NCBI GenBank assembly: GCA_963854835.1
Contig: OY978526.1
Coordinates: forward strand, 60,357,149 to 60,421,148
DNA: 64,000 nt
Source of the DNA: Megamerina dolium
Lineage: Eukaryota; Arthropoda; Insecta; Diptera; Megamerinidae
Direction: 5' to 3'
How positions within the stretch are numbered: position 1 is the stretch's first letter; every line of letters begins with the position of its first letter. A program made the translations under genes and the position numbers. A model generated the notes under the pieces. The model had not been told where the DNA came from. It saw only the letters and a list, made by a program, of their open reading frames with translations, and searched no databases. This document shows positions 50,180-60,929 of the stretch, in pieces.

Positions 50180-53100
50180 CATATCTAAATCAAGACTTTC
50201 GTTCAATTATCTATTTAAAGATATTGAATGAACAATTTAGATGCTGACCAAAAGACATATCATATATTTCAGAATTGTAGCGTGTTCAATCACATTAACT
50301 TATGCAGCAACTCCAAAAGTCAATTGCAAATAGCTGACGCTATTTTATTAAAGCGAATACATTGGAATACTTTTCATATATTTGAACACAAGTATTCGTT
50401 TGCATTTGGTTCCATTGAATTTGATTTTTCAGCATATAGTAGTGCGATCGTGTGAAATATAGCAATCGTGCGGAAGTCTAACATGCATTTTGCAATAAGA
50501 ATACAAATATCTTCGTAACTGGATAAAGTATGCCTTAGAATTTTCATAAACTACATAGGCTAATTCCAATATTCAATAGAATCTGTTTTAACTTAGTTCA
50601 AATTCTTCTAAGAATATCATCTCTATAATAAATACCATAGTTACAATACTTATGAGCACAATACAAGTTAAGTAATTATTTTATTTATTTATTGTAAATT
50701 ATTTGGGTTAAAGACATAATTTTAATTTTTAATGAAGTTCATAAAAATTAGCCATGCTTCATGTTTGCACATAGATTATAGACTAAAACACATTCAATTA
50801 TTCATATATTATTTTAAAAATAAATATCTACCTACACACTACTCACACACTACAACTATAGTACCATACACCTACATTAGTACCATCTATCCATATATCT
50901 ATATTATTTAATACACGAAAAAAAAACTTTATAGCCCCCTAATGTATAGTTATTCTTTTAAAATTCAAAAACATTAATATAAAGCTTTAGACATGAAATA
51001 TCCTTTACTTGTAATAACAACAATAACACTATATTATACCATTATAAACTTCCATTTCGCTTCATTTGCCTTGTTGAATGAATTCTTGGATGTACCTACT
51101 CGTACTAACCAATATGTATGTATATGGGCACGTGCGTGTAGAAAAAATGCCAAGTATTAGTGCAATACAATATATGTATGTTTATGTGTAGATATATAAT
51201 TATTCGACTAAAAATTGCAACTACAAAGATCTGTGATAATAGATAGAGCACAATGGTGGACAATGGAAACGACGAACAACAATAACATTTAATCATCAGT
51301 CATAGATATTCATATGAGCTTCCTAGTATATGTAATGTATGCATGTATATCTTTACATATCTTTCATAGCCTATACTAGGTACTCTATGTGTATAGATAC
51401 TATAATTATCTAAAACATGACATCTAGCAATTTAAAAAAAAAATTTTAATCAAGCACACACATATGCACTTATGGGTCATAAGTGAACATATTGAAAGTA
51501 ATGCTTAAATACAGAAGCACAAATATGAGAGGCAATAATAATAGCAAGAAGCTTCACTTAACTTTAGAAGGCTAAAAAGTTTAAATGTCCATTGATGTTA
51601 CCAGGTTCAGCACTGAAGAAATGGCAGCATATTTTATACAGTAATTATTCGATTAGTTGGACTTTTGAATGACTGATAGTTATTATTTCATCTTTCGCTT
51701 CATTAAACTATTATTTTTCGGTGAAAGTCGTATAGAAGATATATTTCATATAATGATAGGAAGAAAAATTTGCAAAAACTAATACCATACAAATTTAATG
51801 TCACCAATTTTTTTTTCTTCCATTATTATTAAATTTAGTAGCCTGACTGACCATCACTGGTTTATGGTACTTTCAGTAAATACGAAATGTCGCATTGAGC
51901 GTTTGATATGGCACGCATATGAATATATCATACTAAATACAATATTATAGTCGTATACTTTAGTGGCTCTAATTATTATACATATTGTATGTACTACATT
52001 TTGTGCTAAAACATGTACATATATACATACGAATGTACCTGCATAAACGCTATATGAACATATCAGGTGAATGTTAATGTAAGTGCTGGTTTTAAAGGAA
52101 AATGTCGTGTTAAAAGTTAATTGCACAAGCATATGTCATATGAAAACAAAAGGACATAAAGTGAGTACAATTACTAATATCATTTTCAGTTGTATTTGAG
52201 TTGGTGCTGGGTGGGTGTTAATACATAATATTGGGTAGAATTGAGTGTGTAGGTAGTTTAGTTGTATTTCTTAGAATTACTTGGCATATGTGTAAGTTTT
52301 AGAAATTTAATATGCAATCTAAATTGCCTCATTATTGATCATTTGAGTTATAATAGAAAAACAAATATTCAGTTTAAAGAATCTCGATTGCCAGCAAGAG
52401 CTGTGGTCTCTTCTCGTAAGCTTTTACAATTTTAATGCGATCTACGTTTAAAAGAGAAAATTTCTGATCTATCTGAAAAAAAAAAAACTTAAAAAGAACT
52501 AAGTTCAGTTAAATAAACCAAAACACGAACCTTTTATATAAAAAAACAACGCAATATTCACTAACTTTTAAGTCACCCATACCCTTGACATTATAATGTA
52601 ATCATATAACTAATTTGAATGAATCACTAAAAAATAAAAAAATAAAACCAATAAACTCTTTTGCTTTTTCATTGTACTAATACTGGTAAAGACTTGATAA
52701 ATTTATTGTTTTTATTTGATTTAATCTTTTCAATATTAATTTTATTGTTAGTCTTTGTAGTCGCTTTTTCTCCTTGTTTCTTTTGTTGTTTTTTATTTTT
52801 AATAACAAAACTGCGTGTGAACAATTTGATTTAATTTTCGCAATGAATTTGTATGATCAACTTTCCAAAGTACCCAAGTGACACAACAAAATATATTCTA
52901 TACTATATACGAGCATATAGAAGCTGCATATATACGACCATAAGATACCAGATACTTTTTCTCTGCATCAGTGCTGTAGTGTGCTCCTCTTTGTTATTGT
53001 TCGTACAATAAAAGTAATAGCAGCAACAAATTGACTTGAAATATATTTAAATTAAATTAAATTGATTCCAATGCAAGAGCAACGCCAACTAATAAAACAG

Positions 53101-53500
53101 ATAATAATAATAACAAGAGCACCATCACTAACAACAATACCAACAGCATCATCATCAACAATAACAATAATATGTTGACCAAATACTACGATTCATCATC
53201 CACATGTACTTTTATACGTATTATAAGTAGAACTGTAAGTAGAACTAATCCTTTTTCTTCTGTTTTTTCTTGTTGTTGTTACAAATTGTATTTGCTTGCT
53301 TGTTGTTGCATAAATAAATAATTCAATAATTTAATTGTCCATAAGTCACAATACAATCATCTTCAGATGGAGATCTTTACCAGCAAGTGCGCCCAATGCA
53401 ATCCCAATTTATATTGTATTGTTTTGTTTTGTACATACGAGTAGTTTTCTTGATCTTCTTATATATGTATACCTTCTTATATATTAATATTGTATATTTA
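50180..53500. other. AT-rich non-coding stretch
   Basis: No supportable gene. It carries trinucleotide-like simple sequence (AAT/AAC/ATC) near 53.08-53.17 kb. Confidence 0.4.
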
Positions 53501-53516
53501 TTTGCTTCTCCTCTGT

Positions 53517-53877
53517 GGGTGCCGTAGCTCAGTGGTTAGTGTGTTCGCCTTCTGATCTGTAGGTCGTGGTTCAATACCCGGCTGATGCATAACAAATTTA
53601 ATATCGAAAAGATTTTTCTTTCGAACGGTACCCACCTGTCGGCAAGCAATTGGCAATTCTTCCGACAGTAACAACTTGCCATGAAAAAGCTTCTAAAAAG
53701 AACTCTGTGACAAAGCTCAGAAAAAGTGATGTCACAAGTGTTCTGCCGTTCGGAACCGGCTAAAATAAGTAGGTCCTTTCTAATACTGTCCAAAATTTAA
53801 GACGCACAACAGTAATGCAAGAGAAGCTCGGCCAATGAGCCCTTTGGGGCTTTAAGTGCCACATATTTATTTTTTTT
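53517..53877 (+). mobile_element. tRNA-derived SINE, copy 3
   Basis: Starts GGGTGCCGTAGCTCAGTGGT and has a B-box-like GGTTCAATACCCGG. The body contains CGAACGGTACCCACCTGTCG and GGAACCGGCTAAAATAAG, and ends GGGGCTTTAAGTGCCACATA plus TTTATT and a T run. TTCTCCTC occurs at 53506-53513 and 53878-53885, flanking the element, which suggests a target duplication with three extra bases at the 5' edge. Confidence 0.9.
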
Positions 53878-54690
53878 TTCTCCTCCACAATTTAGTCTTT
53901 AAAAGTTAAAATTGATTTATGTTGAAATTACAAAAGCTGTTGTTGCTGTTTTTGGAATTCCAAGAAGTTTATGTAAATTCTGAGAATTCTCTGAGAATTG
54001 TGCTCATTTGTTTATTTGTTTACTAATCTGGAATTTACATTAAAATATCTTTCTTATAATTGTCTGATGTTGCTGGAATTCCTTTCTCTTGTAATGATAA
54101 AAATGTTCATCTGTTTTCATATGGAAGCTAATTTATATTTATTTCGAATTCCAAGAGAGAAATTATAGGTTCATACTATAGAAGTAATTTCGATATAACT
54201 TTTACGGATAAGTACACAAGTCTTACAGTGATTTGAGGAGAAGACTTAAATTTTCTTATAGCTTCAGAAGTAAGTAGGTAAATAGAATTTGCTATATTTA
54301 TATATTTCGCAAATGAAAGTCATTTCACAAAGTCACTATCCGGAAGCTATATAAATGCCATATTTTTTCATAAACTAATCAAAACTTAGTGCTTTCAATT
54401 GCATATATGGACTATGTTCAGAAGCTGTATATAGAGCTAATTATTTCTCATTAAAGAACCGAGTTCCCAATGTAGGCTCTATAGAAACAATTACTTCAGC
54501 CGTTTCCAAATCAAACACTTACAGAACCTGCACTGTTCGTTCTTTGAGCAATGAGATTTTTCAAGTTTCAATTCAAGTTTAATTACAAATTCACTTATTT
54601 TCAATATATAAAGAAATAAATACAAATTTATTGAACAAATTATAAAGAAATGTTTTTTTTTGCATAATAAAAATAAGTAAAAAGTTAGCT

Positions 54691-55050
54691 GGGTGCCGTA
54701 GCTCACTGGTTAGTGTGTTCGCCTTCTGATCTGTAGGTCGTGGTTCAATCCCCGGCTGATGCATAACAAATTTAATATCGATAAGATTTTTCTTTCGAAC
54801 GGTACCCACCTGTCGGCAAGCAATTGGCAATTCTTCCGACAGTAACAACTTGCCATGAAAAAGCTTCTAAAAGAACTATGTGACAAAGCTCAAAAAAGTG
54901 ATGTCACAAGTGTTCTTCCGTTCGGAACCGGCTAAAATAAGTAGGTCCCTTCTAATACTGTCCAAAATTTAAGACGCACAACAGTAATGGAAGACAAGTT
55001 CGGCCAATGAGCCCTTTGGGGCTTTAAGTGCCACATATTTATTTATTATT
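54691..55050 (+). mobile_element. tRNA-derived SINE, copy 4, with 13-bp target duplication
   Basis: A full-length 360-bp copy bounded by perfect direct repeats TAAAAAGTTAGCT at 54678-54690 and 55051-55063. These fix both ends exactly: the element begins GGGTGCCGTAGCTCACTGGT and ends CATATTTATTTATTATT. The perfect duplication implies fairly recent LINE-machinery insertion. The A box has one change (CACTGG for CAGTGG) from copy 3. It lies directly beside the decayed LINE that follows. Confidence 0.93.
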
Positions 55051-55069
55051 TAAAAAGTTAGCTAATGAG

Positions 55070-56840
55070 ATTTTGAGCAAAATTGCTATTGTAGTTTTCT
55101 ATCTAAAGCCTTCGAACAATGCATCAATCATCCCGTATCTCGAGAATCTTGTCGAACTGTGTAATTGTAAACATATACAGCATTTCACTATAACGGCTCT
55201 ATTTATTAAAAACATTTTGCCAATTTATGGCCCACATCGTTTCGGTATACTGCCACATATGCTGTGCATTAGGCTTTAGAAGAAGAGGAGTTGACAATAT
55301 TCTAGCTTCTTGGATGAGTAATATGAATCTTACCAGGAAGGTTGAAATACCAACTGGTATAGGAAGTATAATTACGAACACCACAAGGGGTTGCCCACAA
55401 GGAGGTGTGCTATTACCGCTTATGTGGAGTTTAGGAGTAGACGAGCTATTGGAAAAATTGGAAACCAATGGTTTGTCATTTCAGGGCTATGCGGACGACA
55501 TAGTCATCATCTGTAGAGGTAAATTTGAGGTCACTCTATGTGACAGAATACAGCTAGAACTCAAACTAACGAAGGGTTGGTGCACCACGGTGGGGCTGAA
55601 CATCAATCCAGCCAAAGGAACGATTGTACCATTCACACGGAAGTATAATTACGAATCATAAACCTATCCGTTTAGACGGTGTAGAGATAGAACTTCAGAA
55701 AGTAGTAAAATTCTTGGGTACCCACTTTGACCAGAAATTATTGTGGAAAACCCACATTGAGGAGATAAAACAGAAAGCTATCAAAACTTTCATGACGTGT
55801 AGAACTATTTCGGGTAAAAGTTGGGGCTGTACCCCAAAAATTCTGCGATGGATATATACAGCAATTGTCAGGCCAATGATACGAGGCATTAGTCTGGGAA
55901 AAGTGCACGAAGCAGCAGACAGTAATTAACACTCTTAGCAAGTTACAAAGGCTTGCATGTGTATGTATCGCGGGAGCTATGCGAACATGTCCAATGGCAT
56001 CAATGGAGATACTCTTTGATCTTACTCCCCTTCATATTTACATCCAGTCCCAAGCGAGGAGAGCGATTTTGAGGGTAGCTGGGAACAACGTCAGCACAGG
56101 TAGTTATCTCAACCGAAGAAAGATAGAACTTCTCGCTGAGCAACTTCCTGAAATCTCGATGCCGAGGGACTCGATACTTCCAACGCTCAGCTTTAAGAAA
56201 CATTTTAAAACTGAGCTTAGTAACAAAAAACATTGGGAAGGTATATCAGAAACATACAAGGTAAACCAGTACATGATAACATGGTACACCGACTGTTCCC
56301 TCACTGACGACGGAGCCGGGGCAAGTGTATTCGGACCAGGGAAAAGATACTCTGAGCCAATAGGTAAGAACACCTCTATCTTCCTCTATATCTATATTTA
56401 CTTCTATCCAATAAAAAAAGCTTGTTAGAAAAAAAAACCTCGATAGATAGATGTGCGCACTTTAATCTCGAACGGAATTACCGGAACCGCAGAATAGCAA
56501 TACTGAGTGACAGCCAGGCAGCTATCAAAGCACTCAAATCTCACCAAGTTACATCAAAACTTTTGATGGAGTGCATTGAAAAACTGAATATCCTGGGCCA
56601 ACTCAATCAGGTGTGGAGTCTATGGGTTCCGGGGCATGTAGGGATCAATGGTAACGAAATGGCAGATAAGCTTGCCAGGAAAGGAGCATCAACTCCATTT
56701 GTAGGACCTGAACCATTCTGTGGATTAGGATCGGGTAACATCTCCCGTATCATCTGGGAAAAAGAGGATAGACAAAGAGGCTATAAATCCTTATTGAAGT
56801 ATAAATTCGTAATCGAATGTGACGAACAAGTGCTGAATTA
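55070..56840 (+). pseudogene. Decayed LINE (I/LOA-like): reverse transcriptase plus RNase H
   Basis: Reading across several frames: a worn GAFDNAS-like start near 55110 (SNNASI); GFRRRGVDNILASWMS; RGCPQGGVLLPLMWSLGVDE; the catalytic GYADDIVII near 55486; GLNINPAKGTIVPFT; VKFLGTHFDQKLLWKTHI; WGCTPKILRWIYTAIVRP; then, after frameshifts, TCPMASMEILFDLTPLHIYI. RNase H follows, with ITWYTDCSLTDDGAGASVFG, ILSDSQAAIKALKSHQ and WVPGHVGINGNEMADKLARK. An RNase H after the reverse transcriptase fits the I/LOA group and argues against Jockey, which lacks it. The 5' part with the endonuclease is missing, at least three frameshifts are present, and the copy is dead. Confidence 0.85.
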
Positions 56841-56902
56841 ATTTGTTTGAAGGCACTTCGTAACTTCGTAATGAAATATTTTCTAAATTTAACATATTTA
56901 GC

Positions 56903-56905
<3 letters not shown>

Positions 56906-56936
<31 letters not shown>
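56906..56936. repeat. AT microsatellite between two LINE fragments
   Basis: About 31 bp of pure AT repeat lying between the end of the LINE at 55.07-56.84 kb and the oppositely oriented LINE fragment that starts at 56937. Confidence 0.85.
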
Positions 56937-56938
<2 letters not shown>

Positions 56939-57101
56939 TGCGGTTGTCAATGTCCGCACTAGATCCTCCGTTGGCAGATATTATTATACCAAGATAGCAA
57001 AAAGAGTCAACTACTTCGAGTTCCGTGCTGTCGATCCGGAATTTTTGCGTGCAAGTGGTATTCACACGCATTACCTTCGATTTGCAGATATTTATTTTAA
57101 G
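56937..57101 (-). pseudogene. Fragment of a different LINE reverse transcriptase
   Basis: One uninterrupted minus-strand frame of 55 codons: LKINICKSKVMRVNTTCTQK, then ELEVVDSFCYLGIIISANGG and SSADIDNRT. The KxKVMR...VDSFCYLGxxIS.xGG..DI..R layout is the thumb region after YADD in RTE/CR1-like non-LTR retrotransposons, unlike the neighbouring I/LOA-type element. Only this piece remains. The exact clade is not certain. Confidence 0.7.
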
Positions 57102-57109
57102 ACCTACTT

Positions 57110-60040
57110 ATATTATAAGCGTTTTAATTACACTCAAATTACATGACAACTAAATGTGAGAAGGCGCGATCTTATCAAATTTGTAACGTACTGTACATAC
57201 AAGTAATATACAAATATAGCACATATCATTTGAATGAGGTCAACAATGGATAATAAATAGTACTTGTACATATGAATCTATTATATATCGTCGCTTTAAA
57301 TTTTTTTCTAAAATTAAGAAATACTCAGAACAAATTGTAAAAATGCAAAGTGCATATATACAATTTTAAATAATTAAGGTCCAAGCTTCCAAATTTCTTT
57401 CTATTATACAAGGTGCTGTGACAATCGCTGTTTCAACATAAATGAGATTAAACTTGACTCTTTCTCTTGGGAAAATGAATTATGGTTCATATTGTGAACC
57501 AATCAATCAATAAACAAAAAAGAAATGCTCTATTTATAAGCGTACATAAACCATTACTTATATGTACTTGCAGTTACATATTCAGTAATCCAACATCAAT
57601 TTAGTTGATTTATGAATTATGACAATGTACCTACTTAGACAATCATCATAAGCAGCAACTAAACAGTGAAGACAACACATACAGACGTATTTAAATGAAA
57701 AATGAAATGTGAAAAAGTCGCAGCTTGGCTGCAACTTGCTTCATTGATGCAACACAATGATGATGTAGTGACTACGACGATTTAAATTTAACACACAGAC
57801 AGTCAGTTAGTAAGTATGTCATTTAGATAATACGGCTCCGGATATTCTAATAAAAACAAACAAAAATAAAATTAAATGAAATGAATTACGAACAAATAAA
57901 CAAAAAAAAAAAAGACAGGAGAAGACATATGAAAGTGGTGAGACTGCTCTTGAATGAAGAAGAGATACTATGTACTAGGTTGTCCGAGAAATCTGCAACT
58001 TGACCAAAAAGTAGTGCTGTCAAACAAAAATCAATTTTCTTGCACAGTTTTTACACTTTAATGATGCCTAATGACAGATTTAAAAATCATTGTGATGAAA
58101 GAAAACTATAATAAAAGCCATAGAATTAATTAGAATAAAATACAAAAACATTTTTCTTTTCAGGGACCTACCCTGTCTTTTGAGATGACGTCGTACATAA
58201 ACAAATCTACAAAAATAAACTACAGATTACTATTACGACAGACAACGCAGATTTAACACTTCTTGTCATAAAATTGATTGAATTGAACCACCGCCCGTCC
58301 ACTATGATGGTCGAGTTAGAAACTGAAAAAAAATTAAAGAAAGGGCAAAAAAAAAAACATTTAAGAATAAAGAGAAAAAAATAATATTTTATGGTTACTT
58401 TCATGAATGAATGGTATAAATTAATGAATGAGTGAATGAGTGTGTGTGTGTGTGTGAACGATTGCATATATTTAGTACTTGCATGTATCTTTTGGGGATA
58501 TGGAAATTACAAATGAGGAAAGGAACCAATTTTCCTATACGGAACTATTCTCTTAATTTACCACTTTAGTTCTCATACTTATAAGCACCGCTGCTATTGT
58601 TGGTGGTGGTGTTGTTTTATATTAGTATCATTTGACAGATACAAATCGTAGTGAGTGAGTTGTGTCTGTAAGGCGCAAATAAGAGTGGGAATATTTTATT
58701 CCTTAAATTTCTACTTGTCTGCTGACATACATACATAAACTTCTGCTCTGCAACAATTCACTGGCCCAGCACCAGCACTAACAACAACACGAACAAATTC
58801 AAATTAATTCAATCATCATAGTTCAACTATGCTACATACGAGTATATTTATACATCTTTTGGTCTCTTATATCTAATGCAATTCAATATCATTATGGGAA
58901 TACAAATATAGTAGTAGTAGCAAGCAGTATTGTAATGCAATATGCATAAAAGTGTTATGTGTGTGAGAGTGGTCATAAGAAAATCGTTAAATATGGTTTC
59001 AAATAAAAAAAAAAGACGAAAAAGGAAATTATTAAAAATTATTTGCTTAAGAATATTCTCATACAATACCCCTATAGCCATGTAGCTACGATAGATCTGT
59101 TAGATACATAGTCATTCATTATTTCATTGCAAGTAGGAATATTGCACCGCATGTAACGGATCGTGAGAAACAACACCCTCAAGTAGTTTCTAGTGCTAAT
59201 GGTAGTAATGCATATTACCGTTATTGTAGCTAAAAATGCTTGCAATCAATTTCATAGCAAATAAAATGTAGTACGTGTGGACTTTCTAGTGGTGGTGTTG
59301 TTTTTTGTGCCTTATGCCTTATACGTTATTGCCTTACCTTGACATTACGAGTACATTATTGCGACTACTACCAACAAAACTTGGTTATGCTTCAAGGATT
59401 TTCTTTTAAAAACGGACATAACGATTCATGTTTCATTATTATTTACATACCTATTTACATGTTTATATACGAGTATGATATTTATACACCTTAAATGATT
59501 ACTTATTTGATTATTTTAATCGAATCAGCTTGCAGGAATGCGGAAGTCTATTATTTTTTTTCCCATGGTTTTATTATGGAAATGTTCCTAAGCACATTTC
59601 TTTGAAGTCCTTGTGAGAATATTATATTGTATTAAGGAAAAGAAACAGAAACAAAATACATTATTATTTTTGTTCTACAATAACATTTCGTTTAACTCTT
59701 TTTATTTTTCACTTTGCTGGTAAGTGAAGGCTTTTTTCTGCTCTTTGTTCCAGTTTCTCTGTTTTGTAAATCGTCGTCAAGCATGACCGCAATTAAAAAG
59801 AGAGCCAAGTAAGTTTCTGGTATAAGTATGTCCGTACATAATTAACCACAAGAAGACTAACCGACATTAACGTCTTTTATTAAACTTAGTCATATAAGAG
59901 TAAGACATACGATTTTTTTTTTCGTTCTAAATGGAAGTGCTAATGAAATTGTAGCAAGTTTCAATGGTTTTTTGTTTTAAGAGGCGAACAAGAAAAAAGG
60001 AGGAAAAAAATAGGATTTTAAACAAAACGATTTGTAATAA
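57110..60040. other. AT-rich non-coding stretch
   Basis: No supportable gene. Short GT and TACATA runs; a GT run near 58.44 kb. Confidence 0.4.
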
Positions 60041-60047
60041 AAAGAAC

Positions 60048-60053
60048 ATATAT

Positions 60054-60109
<56 letters not shown>

Positions 60110-60135
60110 TATAATTTATATGTATATATATGTTT

Positions 60136-60178
<43 letters not shown>

Positions 60179-60198
60179 ATGTATATATATATATATAC

Positions 60199-60257
<59 letters not shown>

Positions 60258-60259
60258 TA
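60048..60259. repeat. Long compound AT microsatellite
   Basis: About 210 bp of AT dinucleotide repeat interrupted by ATAC, TTTATATGTATA and GTTTATAC segments. The repeated interruption AATTTATATGTATATATA (near 60113 and 60172) suggests internal duplication. Confidence 0.9.
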
Positions 60260-60299
60260 AGTTTGCACGAATATCCATCTGTTTCGCTTATTTAAGAAG

Positions 60300-60920
60300 T
60301 AGGAGTGGATCACCAGTTTTTTGAGGATGTATGGCCACCCCAATAAGAAGTGGGCGTGACCCGCTGATTTTTTGGCCGGATTTTTTCCGACTACCATATT
60401 AATCTAAGTGTCAATTATAGTTATTCTAGACAGAAGATGGCAGAAGATACAGCTGTTTCAATTTAAAAGAAGTACAGATACTTTGTATGGTAGCTACTAT
60501 AAAAAGTAGGCGTGACTCGCCTTTTTCTGGAAATGTTATGTGGCAGTATAATATAACTCCACATGCCAAATATTGTTGTTCCAAATGGTATATTATGTGA
60601 GTTATAGCAAGTTAAAGATTTTGAAAATTTTGAGGTTAGTCGCTTTGAATGTTTAGCTGGGCGTGGCCCTTGGATCATAGGTTACTTATGCCAAATTTCG
60701 TCAAAATTGCTCAATATTTCCTCAAGTTATCGTGCGACCAGCCAGGTGACAGACAGACGGACGAACGGACGGACAGGCGGACGGACATCGTTAAATCGGA
60801 AATTTAAGCTACGCTGATCACGAATATATATATTTATCTATATCTCCAGAGATTCTTTCAAGTGGATACAAAAATCTAACCGAAATGAATATACCTTGCA
60901 TATACATTATACAGGGTATA
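60300..60920 (+). repeat. Dispersed fly repeat with GACGGACGG tract and terminal AGGGTATA
   Basis: It contains GAAGTGGGCGTGACCCGC, TAGGCGTGACTCGCC, CATAGGTTACTTATGCC, CCAGCCAGGTGACAGACAGA, a GGACGAACGGACGGACAGG tract and ACATTATACAGGGTATAATA at the end. It matches the interrupted copy at 37.3-37.98 kb. No coding content. The type is widespread in fly introns, but I do not know its class. Confidence 0.6.
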
Positions 60921-60929
60921 ATAATAAAT

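Noticed and set aside
53521..53585. Possible functional tRNA gene (A and B boxes visible)
   Set aside because: It is the head of a SINE found in four copies. The anticodon stem does not pair, and the body continues for some 300 bp.
57975..58000. CTAGGTTGTCCGAGAAATC, resembling a mariner-type end (a similar TTAGGCTGTCCAGCGAAAG is near 35662)
   Set aside because: No opposite inverted end, no target duplication and no transposase fragment found nearby.
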